Notes: generated from the sequence alone by a model not told the origin. A stretch of 51,466 bases of DNA from Actinomycetota bacterium (GCA_005798285.1 SYKE01000016.1:1-51466); one strand, 5' to 3'. Positions 1-9,687 are shown, numbered from the stretch's first letter. Translations and numbers: made by a program.

Positions 1-1061
1 AACAGGCCCAAAACGGGGAGGAAATGGCCGGCGACGAATCGGTTCGGCGAGGTTGCTGTGCGCCCCACAGGACGCGTCTCGCCGATTGCGAAGGTGTTGA
101 CCGGGAGGAACGATGGTTCCTCCCGGGAATGAAAGTTTTTTTGAAAGAGTTTTTCGCAGAATTCCGGCCTGAGGAGTAAGGGGACCCCACGTGAAATCTG
201 ATGCTGCCACGCAGCCAAGCCCACGAAGCATCCCCCAGTGTACTCTATCGCTACACTGGTCCTGTTTCCAGAGGTCGCTATGGCAGCTTCCGGAAGAGGC
301 CGTCCCGAGCGGGCTCACCCCCTTCCATCCACGCCGGATGTGGCTGCTCGACTGGGTTCCGGTGCAGCGCTTCGTGGATGCTCCCCGGCCCGGGCCGGGT
401 CATCCTGAGCATGACCGTCGCGGTCTGCCGCGAGCACTTCTGGCCAAAGCCCTCGGGGACGTCCCTACGACGGATGCACTGCCGGAGTGATCGCGATCTT
501 CGCTTCAGTGCTCCAGGGCTGGGAAATACCGTGAGCCCCTGCGCCTCCGAACTCCAGAGGGCGGCCACCGATTGCTGCGTTCGCGTAGGGCGGTCACCTC
601 CGCACGTCTCTGGGAGCGCAAGTAGAGAGCAAAAAGCGGCCTGGGAGCCCATGTCGACGCAATCCGAGCGCCGAAGGGTCAGGCAAGGGCAACAACTCTC
701 CCATTTGGTGCTCCGAACGGGCAAGTCTTGCAAGTGCCTCATCGGTTTGTGATCTCGCAGGACATTCCCTCTCCGTTGTCTCGGCAGGAGTTGTAGAGAA
801 CCGAATGTGTCGAGGTCGGGCCGTCAGAGCGCCAAACAATCAACGTACCGCCAGCTTCGAACCATCCCGGCAGCCGCTTCCCGTCGGGGAATCACGCCTC
901 GGGCAACCCCGGTGGAGAGCGCGACTATGGACAGTTCACCTGGATTAGAGTCACCTGGCCGTCATTGTAGGTGAAACACTACAGCGTGATCCCGTGTCCC
1001 AGTTAGGTACAGCGAGTTGTTCCGGCGCATGGGTCGGATGTCGGCTGGGGGAGGATCAGCG
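1..1061. other. Stretch without a supported gene
   Basis: Several open frames of 60-185 codons exist on both strands, but none shows a ribosome site, signal peptide, motif or family resemblance I recognise. They overlap one another in the way random high-GC frames do. The only structured element is the hairpin at 101-142. A short start-less frame at 797-967 (plus strand), ending in TAG, reads somewhat like the C-terminal end of a protein and could be a gene remnant, but I cannot name it. The last bases (1045-1061) hold the ribosome site of the DUF1501 gene at 1062. Confidence 0.5.
101..142 (+). terminator. Intrinsic terminator-like hairpin
   Basis: A perfect 11-bp stem (101-111 with 116-126) closes a four-base loop, GATG. 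A run of seven T lies at 136-142, about nine bases after the stem. That spacing is longer than ideal. If active, it would end transcription coming from left of the window, since no gene in the window lies upstream of it. Confidence 0.5.
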
Positions 1062-2438
1062 ATGCTTACCCTTTTTGGTGGCGGTCACCGGTATTGCGAT
1101 GGGATTTCCCGGCGGAGCTTTCTCCGGGTCGGCGCGTTCTCCATGGGCGCGGTCGGCGGATTGTCTCTCGCCGATGTGATGCGCGCCGAGGCGGCCGAGG
1201 GCAAGAAGCCCGGCCACAAGGCGCTCATCAACATCTTCCTGGCAGGCGGTCCGCCGCACCAGGATATGTGGGATATCAAGACCGACGCGCCTTCCGACAT
1301 CCGCGGCGAGTTCAAACCCATCAACACCAACGTCGACGGCATCCAGATCGGCGAGGTGTTCCAGCGCATCGCCCGCTCCGCCGACAAGTTCGCCTTCATT
1401 CGCTCCGTGGTCGGCAACGACGGTGGTCACGACGGCTACCAGTGCATGTCCGGCTGGCCCCGCCGCGCCCTCCCCTCGCAGGGCGGCTATCCCGCTATCG
1501 GGCCGGTGGCGGCACGGGTGCTCGGACCGGTCCATCGCGCCGTGCCCGTCTCCGTCGGTCTGGCGCCGCCCGCACAGCACAACCCGTGGTCCGAGAACGG
1601 CAGCTCCGGCTTCCTCGGCGCGGGCTACGCCCCCTTCCGTCCCAACCACGCCGGCGGAACGGCTGGCGGTGAGTCCGGATTGGACGTCATCAAGCTGAAA
1701 GGCATGACGCTCGGCCGCCTTCAGGATCGCCGCAAGCTGCTCCAGTCGCTCGACGCCACGCGGCGCGACCTGGAGAACCTCGAGCCGGTGCATGATCGCG
1801 ACGCCACCACGACCGCCGCGTTCGATCTGCTCACCTCAAACCGCCTGGCGGATGCGTTCGACCTCACCCGAGAGTCGGCCAAAACCCGCGAGCGCTACGG
1901 GACGGGCCAGCCGTTCAAATTCACCTACGACGGCTGCCCCACCAACAGCGAGCACGTTCTCATCGCCCGCCGTCTCATCGAAGCCGGCTGCCGCGTGGTG
2001 TCGCTCTCCTACGGTCGGTGGGACAGTCACGGCGACAACTTCAACCTGGTGCGCGATCATGGCTCCAAGCTCGATCAGTGCGTCACGGCGCTCGTGGAAG
2101 ACCTGAACGAGCGCGGCATGCTGAACGATGTCACCATCGCGGTGTGGGGCGAGTTCGGAAGAACCCCGAAGATCAACCCCGGCGCGGGTCGTGACCACTG
2201 GCCGCAGGTGAGCTGTTGCCTCCTCGCGGGCGGAGGGATGCGCACGGGTCAGGTCATCGGCGCCACCAACAACCTGGGAGAGTACGCCACCGAGCGACCG
2301 GTCCACGTTCAGGAGATCGTCGCCACGCTCTACCACAACATCGGCATCAATGTGGAGAACACGCTGATCGACGACCGCTCCGGCCGTCCGGTGCGGGTGC
2401 TCGAAAAGACGACCCCGCTGCCGGAACTGGTCGGCTGA
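1062..2438 (+). CDS. DUF1501 protein, Tat-exported
   Basis: This 458-residue DUF1501 protein belongs to the alkaline-phosphatase/sulfatase-like fold found in great numbers in Planctomycetes and Armatimonadota; no substrate is established for the family. The ATG at 1062 is chosen over an upstream in-frame start because GGGGAGG lies seven to eight bases before it and because the family typically begins with MLT followed by a twin-arginine signal. The signal reads SRRSFLRVGA around residues 16-25, followed by a hydrophobic stretch. Family landmarks are FLAGGPPHQDMWD near residue 60, WGEFGRTPKIN near 365 and GRDHWP just after. It stands alone as a transcription unit and is followed by a strong terminator. 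Two paralogues lie at 4640 and 33541. Family assignment is firm; function is unknown. Confidence 0.9.
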   Translation: MLTLFGGGHRYCDGISRRSFLRVGAFSMGAVGGLSLADVMRAEAAEGKKPGHKALINIFLAGGPPHQDMWDIKTDAPSDIRGEFKPINTNVDGIQIGEVFQRIARSADKFAFIRSVVGNDGGHDGYQCMSGWPRRALPSQGGYPAIGPVAARVLGPVHRAVPVSVGLAPPAQHNPWSENGSSGFLGAGYAPFRPNHAGGTAGGESGLDVIKLKGMTLGRLQDRRKLLQSLDATRRDLENLEPVHDRDATTTAAFDLLTSNRLADAFDLTRESAKTRERYGTGQPFKFTYDGCPTNSEHVLIARRLIEAGCRVVSLSYGRWDSHGDNFNLVRDHGSKLDQCVTALVEDLNERGMLNDVTIAVWGEFGRTPKINPGAGRDHWPQVSCCLLAGGGMRTGQVIGATNNLGEYATERPVHVQEIVATLYHNIGINVENTLIDDRSGRPVRVLEKTTPLPELVG

Positions 2439-2477
2439 TCCCGACGGCAAACACGTCGTCCACCGCTGAAATAAAGT

Positions 2478-2508
2478 GGGCCCCGGGGAGATTCCCCGGG
2501 GCCCTTTC
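2478..2508 (+). terminator. Intrinsic terminator after DUF1501 gene
   Basis: A perfect 11-bp GC-only stem (2478-2488 with 2494-2504) has the loop AGATT and is followed by TTTC. It sits 40 bases past the DUF1501 stop and 34 bases before the end of the convergent sulfurtransferase gene, so it may serve both strands. Confidence 0.75.
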
Positions 2509-2541
2509 GGCGTTTCACTTAGCCGTGCCGTGCTCCGACGC

Positions 2542-3462
2542 CTACTTCTCCAGGGGCGCGTCTGCGTGCTGGGTGTAATCCGCCATCGAGCCGTAATACA
2601 CCCGCACCCTCGGGTAGCCGAGGCGCTTCAACGTGAACAGCACGTGAGACGCACGCCAGCCGACGGTACAATAGGTGACGATTTCCCGATCCGGGGTCAC
2701 ACCCTGGTCCGTGAGGATCTTGCGGATTTCCGGGTCGGGCTTGAAGGTTCGCTCTGCCGTAAGCGTCTCTCGCCATTCGATGTGAATGGCGCCGGGGATG
2801 CGCCCTGCCTTCGACGCGCCGCCGGGGGTCTCACCCCGATACTCGGCAGCCGAGCGGGTGTCGATGACCACCACGTCCTTGGTCCGGGCAAGCACCTCGG
2901 GGCGGGTGCAGCCGAACGCGGGCTCCCGACGGGGCTCGAAGTCGCCTGACCGTGCCGGCTCCGCCGCGGTGCTTACCGGTTTCGACTCCGCGCTCCAGCG
3001 GAACCAGCTTCCATTCAGCATCGAGACCTTACCGAACCCATAGGCGCCGGCAACGTACCACAGGCGAGCGGCGTGGAGATTGCCGGAGTCGTCGTAGGCC
3101 ACCACCCGAGTGGTGGATCCCACTCCCGCCCCGCGCAGCATCGCCTTGAGGGTATCGGGAGTGGGCAGGTAGGTCAGGGTGTCCTCCGTGCCTCTCAGTT
3201 TCTGGAAGTCCAGGTGAACCGCGCCCGGAATGTGCCCCTGATCGTAGGCGATCCGTGGCCTCAGATCCACGATCCGAAGGTTCGGATCCTTCAGGTGATC
3301 CGCCAGCCATGCGGTTTCCACCAGCATCTCGGCGGGCTTCACGTCCGGCGCCGCCTCCGGGGAAGAAGCAGCGGCGGAGAGTCCCGCGGAAGTCAGAAGC
3401 ACGAGCGCTGCCGCGGCGAGCGACGGCAAACTGGAGAGAGTGGATGAGGTAAGAATCGTCAC
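2542..3462 (-). CDS. Exported two-domain sulfurtransferase (rhodanese family)
   Basis: A 306-residue protein with two rhodanese domains, as in thiosulfate and 3-mercaptopyruvate sulfurtransferases, which move a sulfane sulfur through a cysteine persulfide. The N-terminal domain (about 45-165) carries IVDLRPRIAYDQGHIPGA and lacks the active cysteine, as is usual. The C-terminal domain (about 180-295) has the active loop CTVGWRA with Cys265. The GTG start at 3462 is chosen because GGAGG lies six to seven bases upstream and the following residues form a typical Sec signal peptide (hydrophobic stretch about 13-30), so the enzyme probably acts outside the cytoplasm. A longer in-frame ATG exists at 3615, but the added residues are not protein-like. 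Its 5' end lies about 130 bases from the divergent gene at 3590. Family is firm; the sulfur donor is not decidable. Confidence 0.88.
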   Translation of the reverse strand: MTILTSSTLSSLPSLAAAALVLLTSAGLSAAASSPEAAPDVKPAEMLVETAWLADHLKDPNLRIVDLRPRIAYDQGHIPGAVHLDFQKLRGTEDTLTYLPTPDTLKAMLRGAGVGSTTRVVAYDDSGNLHAARLWYVAGAYGFGKVSMLNGSWFRWSAESKPVSTAAEPARSGDFEPRREPAFGCTRPEVLARTKDVVVIDTRSAAEYRGETPGGASKAGRIPGAIHIEWRETLTAERTFKPDPEIRKILTDQGVTPDREIVTYCTVGWRASHVLFTLKRLGYPRVRVYYGSMADYTQHADAPLEK

Positions 3463-3589
3463 GAGAAGCCTCCGGTGAGTTCTTATCAGGAGTGGACCGA
3501 ACTCGTGCCGAACTCGCCGAGGATTTGCCCCCGCGCTGAGGAAACATTCGGGGAAGCGGCCCCGAAGACGCGGGCCCCAGGACCCAGAC

Positions 3590-4555
3590 ATGCTCGCCGC
3601 TGTTCCCGGCATCAAGATTTCTCACCGGATCAGTCCTCGTCCCACCGAAGAGGAACTCTCGTTCTTCGAGCAACTGGGGATCGAGTACGCCACCATCTGG
3701 ACCCGCGTGGAGGACGCGAACGAACCCTATCTCGTCTGGGTGAGGGATCTGCTCGCGGCACGCGGCATCCGTGTGTGGAACGTGGGGATTCTGGACCTCC
3801 ACTGTGACCCAACCCTCACCCTCGGCCTTCCGGGCTGGGAGGAGAAGATGGAGCAGTACCTCGCCTACCTGGAGGCGCTCGGCCGCGCCGGAATCGGCTA
3901 CACGACCTACGCCCACATGGCGAACATCAAGATGCTGCCGTACTACCAGACCGGCATGAGCCCGACCCGCGGGGGCGTGATGACCCGAGAGTTCGATGAG
4001 GCCCTTGCCGCAAAGCTCCCCCCGAGCCACGACCGAGCCTACTCGGACGATGAAATCTGGGCGACGCTCACGCGCTTCCTTGAACACGCAGTTCCCGCCG
4101 CAGAGCGCGCCGGCGTTCGCATCGGCCTGCACCCCGACGACCCTCCCCTGCCCAGCCTCGGCGGAGTCGCCCGAGTGATCCGCGACGAGGACGGCTACCG
4201 GCGCGCGCTGGAGATCGCCGGGAGCGAGAACTTCGGGCTCTGCTTCTGCGTGGGAACCTGGGCGGAGGGCGGCGACCGCACCGGAAAGTCCGTGCTCGAC
4301 ATGATCCGAGACTACGGAGATCGTATCTACAAGGTCCATTTCCGAAATGTCGATGCTCCCATGCCGGTGTTCCGGGAAACCTTTGTGGACAATGGCTATC
4401 TCAACATGTATGAAGTGCTGAAAGCCCTCCGAGCCGTGGAGTTCGAGGGCGCCCTCCTCCCGGACCATGTTCCAGGGGGTCTGATTCACACGGCCTACAC
4501 CATCGGCTACATGAAGGCGATGCGGGACCGGGTGAATGCGGAATGGGGCTGTTGA
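3590..4555 (+). CDS. Mannonate dehydratase-like TIM-barrel enzyme (UxuA family)
   Basis: A 321-residue cytoplasmic protein resembling UxuA, which dehydrates D-mannonate to 2-keto-3-deoxygluconate in glucuronate breakdown. Landmarks seen: HPDDPP at 181-186, LCFCVGTWAE at 217-226, KVHFRNV at 248-254 and PDHVP at 291-295; these correspond to the metal and substrate blocks of the family. It is somewhat shorter than classical UxuA (roughly 350-390), so it may be a divergent sugar dehydratase or isomerase of the same superfamily. No uxaC or uxuB neighbour is present; the next gene is a DUF1501 protein 84 bases downstream. The start at 3590 is the first ATG; no strong ribosome site is visible. Confidence 0.8.
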   Translation: MLAAVPGIKISHRISPRPTEEELSFFEQLGIEYATIWTRVEDANEPYLVWVRDLLAARGIRVWNVGILDLHCDPTLTLGLPGWEEKMEQYLAYLEALGRAGIGYTTYAHMANIKMLPYYQTGMSPTRGGVMTREFDEALAAKLPPSHDRAYSDDEIWATLTRFLEHAVPAAERAGVRIGLHPDDPPLPSLGGVARVIRDEDGYRRALEIAGSENFGLCFCVGTWAEGGDRTGKSVLDMIRDYGDRIYKVHFRNVDAPMPVFRETFVDNGYLNMYEVLKALRAVEFEGALLPDHVPGGLIHTAYTIGYMKAMRDRVNAEWGC

Positions 4556-4639
4556 GCGGCTGGCCGGTCCGCGACGGATCGGGTTGAACCGCTCCTCGAA
4601 CGGCGGTGTTCGAGTCTTAGGGCAGGATTGGTTGAACGA

Positions 4640-6043
4640 ATGACACCAGGGAATCCCGTTTCGCATCGGCATCGGATCGGACTGACGCGCCGCGAGTATC
4701 TGCAGATCGGCTACTCCGGGCTACTGGGTCTCGGTGCCTCGCAACTTGCCGAAGCGGCGGCGCGAACTCGCCCCGGGCGGGGCCGCGCGAAGTCCATCAT
4801 CCTGGTGTTTCTCACGGGCGGGCCGAGCCACATCGACACGTTCGATCCGAAGCCTGACTCTCCGGCCGAGATCCGGGGCGACTTCACGACCATTCCAACG
4901 GCGATTCCGGGAGTGCGATTCAGCGAACACCTGCCCGGCTTTGCGAAGCGGATGAACCAGTTCGCGCTCGTTCGCAGCATGTCGCACAAGAACGCCAGTC
5001 ACCTCCCCGGCACCCACTGGATGATGACCGGAACGCCGATGCCCGGAATTCCGATCAGCCAGGGGATCGACAAGATCCGCAGCCGGAACGACTGGCCCTG
5101 TTACGGCGCGGGCATCGACTACCACTTCCCCCGCACCGACGGCATCCCGAACGCGGTACATCTTCCGACCTACCTGATCGAGGGTCCGCTTCTCTGGCCG
5201 GGCCAGTACGCGGGCTGCATGGGCGCCCGGCATGATCCCTGGCAGATCCGGGATGATCCCAACAACCCGAACTTCCGCATTGAGAACCTCTCACCGCCCG
5301 AAGGCTTCGCGCTGGAGCGGCTCGGTCGCCGGCGCTCCCTGCTGGATGCCGTGAACGAGCAGCAGGATCGTCTCTCCAACCTCGCCGAGACGCAGCCGCT
5401 TTCCGACACCCAGAAGAACGCCTTCGCGCTTCTGACGGCCAGCAAGTTCACGCATGCCTTCCGGGTCGACCAGGAGCCCGCCCAGCTTCGGGATCGGTAC
5501 GGGCGCCACATGTTCGGTCAGTCCCTCCTCCTTGCGCGCCGTCTGGTCGAGTCGGGCGTTCGGATGGTGCAGGCGAACATGGGCATCGTCCAGACGTGGG
5601 ACACGCACGTCAACAACTGGGTGGTGCTAAGAGACCGGCTGCTTCCAGCGGTCGACAAGGGGGTCTCCGCACTCATGGACGACCTCAAGGATCGCGGCAT
5701 GCTCGACGACACACTGGTGATCGTTACGGGCGAGTTCGGCCGCACTCCCAAGATCAGCACCCTGGCGGGGCAAACCCTGCCGGGTCGGGATCACTGGTGC
5801 GAGGCGTTCAGTTCGCTCTTCGCCGGCGCCGGGGTCCAGGGCGGACAGGTCATCGGCTCCACGGATGCGTCAGGCGCGTACGTCACGGCGGACCAGTTCA
5901 CCGCGATGGATCTGGGCGCGACCGTCTACGACTCGCTGGGCATTCGGCCCGATTCGGAGTTCATCGACCAGGCGGGCCGGCCGCTGGTGCTGAACCACGG
6001 GCAGGTCATCGAGCCGCTCTATTCCGGACGCGGATCGATCTAG
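4640..6043 (+). CDS. DUF1501 protein, Tat-exported
   Basis: Second DUF1501 paralogue of the window, 467 residues from the ATG at 4640. An in-frame TTG at 4628 would add four residues; GGCAGGA at 4621-4627 is far from the ATG and too close to the TTG, so the start is uncertain. A twin-arginine type signal (TRREYLQIGYSG) is followed by a short hydrophobic run. Family landmarks: FLTGGPSHIDTFDPKP near residue 55, QTWDTHVNNW near 320, TGEFGRTPKI near 360 and GRDHWCEAF. The conserved histidines and aspartates match those of the paralogues, although overall identity looks modest. It may be co-transcribed with the TIM-barrel gene 84 bases upstream. Function is unknown beyond the sulfatase-like fold. 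Confidence 0.9.
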   Translation: MTPGNPVSHRHRIGLTRREYLQIGYSGLLGLGASQLAEAAARTRPGRGRAKSIILVFLTGGPSHIDTFDPKPDSPAEIRGDFTTIPTAIPGVRFSEHLPGFAKRMNQFALVRSMSHKNASHLPGTHWMMTGTPMPGIPISQGIDKIRSRNDWPCYGAGIDYHFPRTDGIPNAVHLPTYLIEGPLLWPGQYAGCMGARHDPWQIRDDPNNPNFRIENLSPPEGFALERLGRRRSLLDAVNEQQDRLSNLAETQPLSDTQKNAFALLTASKFTHAFRVDQEPAQLRDRYGRHMFGQSLLLARRLVESGVRMVQANMGIVQTWDTHVNNWVVLRDRLLPAVDKGVSALMDDLKDRGMLDDTLVIVTGEFGRTPKISTLAGQTLPGRDHWCEAFSSLFAGAGVQGGQVIGSTDASGAYVTADQFTAMDLGATVYDSLGIRPDSEFIDQAGRPLVLNHGQVIEPLYSGRGSI

Positions 6044-6063
6044 CCGGCGTCCCACACGACAAC

Positions 6064-6098
6064 AGGCCCGAGTCGACACCATCGACCCGGGCCTTTCA
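6064..6098 (+). terminator. Intrinsic terminator after second DUF1501 gene
   Basis: A 13-bp stem with one mismatch (6064-6076 with 6082-6094), a five-base loop CACCA and a short T-rich tail (TTCATT). It lies between two convergent genes, 21 bases past the DUF1501 stop. Confidence 0.65.
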
Positions 6099-6115
6099 TT
6101 GTCTCCAGCCGCCCT

Positions 6116-7399
6116 CTAAAACGTTGAGACGTTGAGGAGCGGTTCACGGAAGCCGTCCGTGTCGTCCATCGGGCTGAACGCATCGCCGGCCGCCACGAGC
6201 GCCGCACGGATCTCTGCGGGCATCGCGCCGGGATGAGTCTTCAGGTAGAGCGCGGCGGCCCCACTGACATGGGCCGTCGACTGACTCGTGCCGGAAATGG
6301 AGCCGTACCCACCGCCAGGTAACGTCGACTTGATGCTGCAGCCCGGCGCCATGAGCGCGATCCCCGCGCCGAAATTGCTGAAATAGGCAAAGCTCTCGTC
6401 CTTCTCAGGCGTCGCTCCCACGCGAAAGATTCCCGCGCTTTTCCCGCCCTTCCCGTTCTTATCCGCGAGAGCCGAGACGGCGATGACGCCCTCGAAGCTT
6501 GCGGGCGCAATGCCCGCCACGTCCTGACGAGTGTTCCCTGCTGCGGCGATCACGGTTACGCCCGCCGCCTGACATGCCTGCACCGCCGCCCGCAGCACCT
6601 CCGAATCGGCAAGATCGCCGGTGAGACTCAGGTTGGCGATGCGAATTGTGTCGGACCGTTCCACAACGAACTCCAGTCCGGCTGCAATGTCCGTGTAAAA
6701 CCCCGTGCCGTCGTCTCCCAGCACCCGCACCGCCCACAGGCGCGCGCCCGGCGCCACACCCACCACCCCAATTCGATTGTCCCGGGCTCCCACGATCCCC
6801 GCAATGTGGGTGCCGTGTCCATTCCCATCCGCGAAGGTGCCTCCAACCGCGGCAAAACCTCCGACCACGTTTAGATCCGGGTGAGATGCGTCAACTCCGG
6901 TGTCGACGATCGCCACGTCAACGGGCATCGGGTCTTCGATCTTGTTGATTCTGGCTGTCGCGCTTAGCCTGGCGCCGCAGCGCGCAACCCCGGTGGGAAT
7001 CGACTGCGCGGGCTGTCTCGGAGCCCGAACGGCCCGAACGCTGACCGGTCCGTCCGCGATGCGCGCCCTTCCATCTCGGACCACCGCGCGAACCCCTGGC
7101 CGGTGCTGCAGCGAATCCGCTTCGGCGGCGGTGAGATCGGCGGCGAAGCCGTTCCAGACTCGACGGTAACGCTGGCGCACCCGGCTCAAAGCTCGAGCTC
7201 CCAGCGACCGCACCGCCGCATCGGGCGTCGAGTCCTCGTCAAAGAACACCGCATAGCGCGCGGTCGGCTCGGCGGAGGAGACGCTCGATTGCCCGGCAAT
7301 ACTCCACACCAGGGTCACCGAAATCATTGCCAGTGCGGTGAGCGCTCTGCGCGCGGTGACGGAGTTGCGATGTGAGGGGTGGACGCGGGCCTGAGACAT
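6116..7399 (-). CDS. Secreted subtilisin-like serine protease (S8)
   Basis: A 427-residue pre-proprotease. The ATG at 7399 gives a classical signal peptide (hydrophobic run about residues 18-38); upstream in-frame ATGs add basic, non-protein-like sequence. Residues about 47-115 look like an inhibitor I9-type propeptide. Catalytic triad: Asp166 in VAIVDTGVD, His195 in NGHGTH, Ser372 in SGTSQSTAHVSG; the oxyanion Asn is 289 in AAAGN. The serine block departs from the usual SGTSMATPHVAG by having QST in place of MAT and Ala in place of Pro. No C-terminal anchoring or repeat domain is seen, so the enzyme is probably released. It is transcribed away from the dehydrogenase at 7585. Confidence 0.9.
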   Translation of the reverse strand: MSQARVHPSHRNSVTARRALTALAMISVTLVWSIAGQSSVSSAEPTARYAVFFDEDSTPDAAVRSLGARALSRVRQRYRRVWNGFAADLTAAEADSLQHRPGVRAVVRDGRARIADGPVSVRAVRAPRQPAQSIPTGVARCGARLSATARINKIEDPMPVDVAIVDTGVDASHPDLNVVGGFAAVGGTFADGNGHGTHIAGIVGARDNRIGVVGVAPGARLWAVRVLGDDGTGFYTDIAAGLEFVVERSDTIRIANLSLTGDLADSEVLRAAVQACQAAGVTVIAAAGNTRQDVAGIAPASFEGVIAVSALADKNGKGGKSAGIFRVGATPEKDESFAYFSNFGAGIALMAPGCSIKSTLPGGGYGSISGTSQSTAHVSGAAALYLKTHPGAMPAEIRAALVAAGDAFSPMDDTDGFREPLLNVSTF

Positions 7400-7584
7400 G
7401 GGTGCGTGATCCTGAGGATGGGTCTGACCGGAAACGAACCTGCAGCGATGGCGCGAAACCATACGCTCCCGACATTCATCCATGTTATGCGGACCGATGG
7501 TCGGGTATTCACCGATTGTGGGTTCCCGCCCCTGCCGCCGTATGAAACGCGTCACTCGTTGGACGCCGAACCGGGAGCGCTTCG

Positions 7585-8346
7585 ATGCAGCGATTTGATG
7601 GTCTCACCGCGCTCATTACCGGTGGCGCAGCGGGGATTGGGCGCGCCACCGCGATCCGTCTGGCTGAAGAAGGCGCCCGCGTGGCCCTGGTGGATTCCAG
7701 CGAATCCGACCTGGCCGACACCCTTCAGACGCTCTCCCTCTCCGGGGCCGAAGCGATCGGCGTGTGTGCCGATGTGCGGGACCCCGTGTCGGCTCCGCGC
7801 GCGGTGACGCAAGTCCTCGCAGCATGGGGACGGTTGGATGTCCTGGTGGCGAACGCCGCCATGCGGCACTACGGCGCCGCCACCCAGGCCGAGGAACGGG
7901 ACTGGGATGCCGTGCTCGGAGTCAACTTGAAGGGCGCCGCATTCGCCTGTGCGGCGGCGGCAGACGCCATGCGTCCCGGTGGCGGGGGCGCGATGGTGCT
8001 CGTGAGCTCGGTCCACGCGGTGGTGGGGCGAGGCGACATGCCACTTTATGACGCTTCCAAGGCGGCGCTCCTCAGCCTCACGCGTTCGCTCGCCGTGGAA
8101 CTCGCGCCGCAGGGGGTTCGCGTCAACAGTCTCTGTCCGGGCTTCACAGTGACCGACTTTCACATCCGGCGCACACGACAAACCGGTGGCGACCCTGAAT
8201 CGCTCCGAAGAATCCCCGCAGGGCTGCTCGGCCGCCCTGCGGAACCCGCTGAAATCGCAGCAGCCATCGCATTTCTTGCTTCTCATGATGCCTCTTACGT
8301 GACAGGTACGAACCTGATGGTCGACGGAGGCCGCCATAGCGCCTGA
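7585..8346 (+). CDS. Short-chain dehydrogenase/reductase (SDR)
   Basis: A 253-residue classical SDR, an NAD(P)-dependent oxidoreductase of the cytoplasm. The Rossmann glycine motif TGGAAGIG is at 12-19, NAA at 90-92 (usually NNAG or NNAA in this position), the active-site Asn at 114, Ser at 141/142, and the YDASK motif gives Tyr155 and Lys159. Asp37 at the end of beta-2 (ALVDSS) suggests NAD rather than NADP. The C-terminal VTGTNLMVDGG is typical. Substrate cannot be told. The ATG at 7585 comes shortly after GGGAGC. It stands alone, divergent from the protease gene. Confidence 0.9.
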   Translation: MQRFDGLTALITGGAAGIGRATAIRLAEEGARVALVDSSESDLADTLQTLSLSGAEAIGVCADVRDPVSAPRAVTQVLAAWGRLDVLVANAAMRHYGAATQAEERDWDAVLGVNLKGAAFACAAAADAMRPGGGGAMVLVSSVHAVVGRGDMPLYDASKAALLSLTRSLAVELAPQGVRVNSLCPGFTVTDFHIRRTRQTGGDPESLRRIPAGLLGRPAEPAEIAAAIAFLASHDASYVTGTNLMVDGGRHSA

Positions 8347-8417
8347 GCGATTCGACCTCGGAGACAAACAGGGAAACCCGTGTGCGGCGCGGTATATCTA
8401 ATAGGAGTAGGTGGATT

Positions 8418-9626
8418 GTGTCGCCAGGTGCCGACATGGATCATGCACAGTCCCGGCTGGGAGTAGCCCAATTGAGTCAAGATCGGTTTTGGGAGCAATG
8501 GGGTCAGCAAGAACCCGCGCCGGGCGCGGGAAGTCCTCCGGCTGCGCCGGGTCCTGATCGCGGAGCTGACCTGGGCAACCTGAATTTCGACGCTCTATCG
8601 GCCTGGCTCAGCGACTCGCCGGCGCCCGCGGTCACAGCACCCCCGAGCCCAAGCCCGACAGCCTCGCCCGCCACGGTGGACCTTTCCGGGGTCTGGCCCT
8701 CGTCCGCAACGGCGGATCCGTTTGCCGCGATCCTCTCGCCCGGCGCCGCCCCAACGCCGGCGCCACCAGGCGGCTCGAATTGGGATCTCGTCATCGAACC
8801 AACCCCGAGCCGGGCGGCGCCGCCGGCTTCGCCATCGTTCGGCGCTGCGCCGGGTCCGGATCCGTTCTTGAACCCGCCGGCCGGAGTCTATGGCTCGACG
8901 TCCGCCGCGCCCGCCGGCTATGGGGCGCCGCCGGCCGCATCCCAGGGTTTTATGGGGGCGCCTCCGACTCCCGCCCCGAATCCAATAGCGCCGCCTGTCC
9001 CGACCCCTACCTTCGGACTGAGCCCGACACCCGCCGGCGTGATAGATCTCGGGCCGTTAGGTCCGGATCCGGCCTTTGATCTGGCAGGTCTCGGTGGCGC
9101 TCCGCTTCCCGCCGCACCGGTTTATCCGACTGCCGCCATTCCGCCGCCGGTCAGCGCGCCAATCGCTTCACCCTACGCCGGGGGAGCAGGATCCGGAGGA
9201 GGCGGATTCGGAGTCTATCCGGGCAGCCCGTATGCCGGTCCGGCCGCCCATCCGCCCCTCGCTTCCGAAACAATCATCGGAATTCGCCCTACCGTGCCGG
9301 CCCTTTTGAAGGTCGAGATCTCAAGCGGGGCGCGAACTGTGGAAAAAGAGATCCAGGGTGAAGCCCTCATCGGTCGCCCCGATGCGGCGCGAGGGGTGTT
9401 CCCCCAGATTGATTTGAGACTCGACGACGCGGTTTCACGTCGGCATGCCCGCATCTACGAGAAAGAAGGTCGCTTCTACCTCATGGATTTGAACAGCACA
9501 AACGGCACGCGTTACAATCAGCAGTTCCTCGACCCTGAAACTCCCGTGCCGCTTCTGGTCGGGGATCAGATCGAGGTGGGCGAAACGGTGATTCGAGTTC
9601 TGGCATCCCCGGGCGTGAGCGCCTAG
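8418..9626 (+). CDS. FHA-domain protein with long Pro/Ala-rich region
   Basis: About 402 residues. The first 300 are low-complexity and rich in Pro, Ala and Gly, with no membrane segment, and are likely a disordered linker or docking arm. The last 90 residues form a forkhead-associated domain that binds phosphothreonine: LIGRPDAARG near 316, SRRHARI near 339, STNGTRYN near 359. The GTG at 8418 follows GGAG by ten bases; an ATG at 8436 and a GTG at 8382 are alternatives. First gene of a same-strand cluster with a second FHA protein, a protein kinase and a VWA protein, so it probably reads or is a substrate of that kinase. Domain call is firm; partner assignment is inference. Confidence 0.85.
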   Translation: MSPGADMDHAQSRLGVAQLSQDRFWEQWGQQEPAPGAGSPPAAPGPDRGADLGNLNFDALSAWLSDSPAPAVTAPPSPSPTASPATVDLSGVWPSSATADPFAAILSPGAAPTPAPPGGSNWDLVIEPTPSRAAPPASPSFGAAPGPDPFLNPPAGVYGSTSAAPAGYGAPPAASQGFMGAPPTPAPNPIAPPVPTPTFGLSPTPAGVIDLGPLGPDPAFDLAGLGGAPLPAAPVYPTAAIPPPVSAPIASPYAGGAGSGGGGFGVYPGSPYAGPAAHPPLASETIIGIRPTVPALLKVEISSGARTVEKEIQGEALIGRPDAARGVFPQIDLRLDDAVSRRHARIYEKEGRFYLMDLNSTNGTRYNQQFLDPETPVPLLVGDQIEVGETVIRVLASPGVSA

Positions 9627-9687
9627 GGTGCAAACTCGTCGTTGGAGTTGCAGGCAAGATCGCGCGTACGGGATAGAGCTGAAGTAG

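Noticed and set aside
201-752. 183-codon frame in the empty left region
   Set aside because: No ribosome site, odd amino-acid make-up (Arg, Ser, Cys, Pro-rich) and overlap with an equally long minus-strand frame.
4608-4616. GTTCGAGTC, resembling a tRNA T-loop
   Set aside because: The flanks do not pair into a T-stem and no acceptor or anticodon stem is found.
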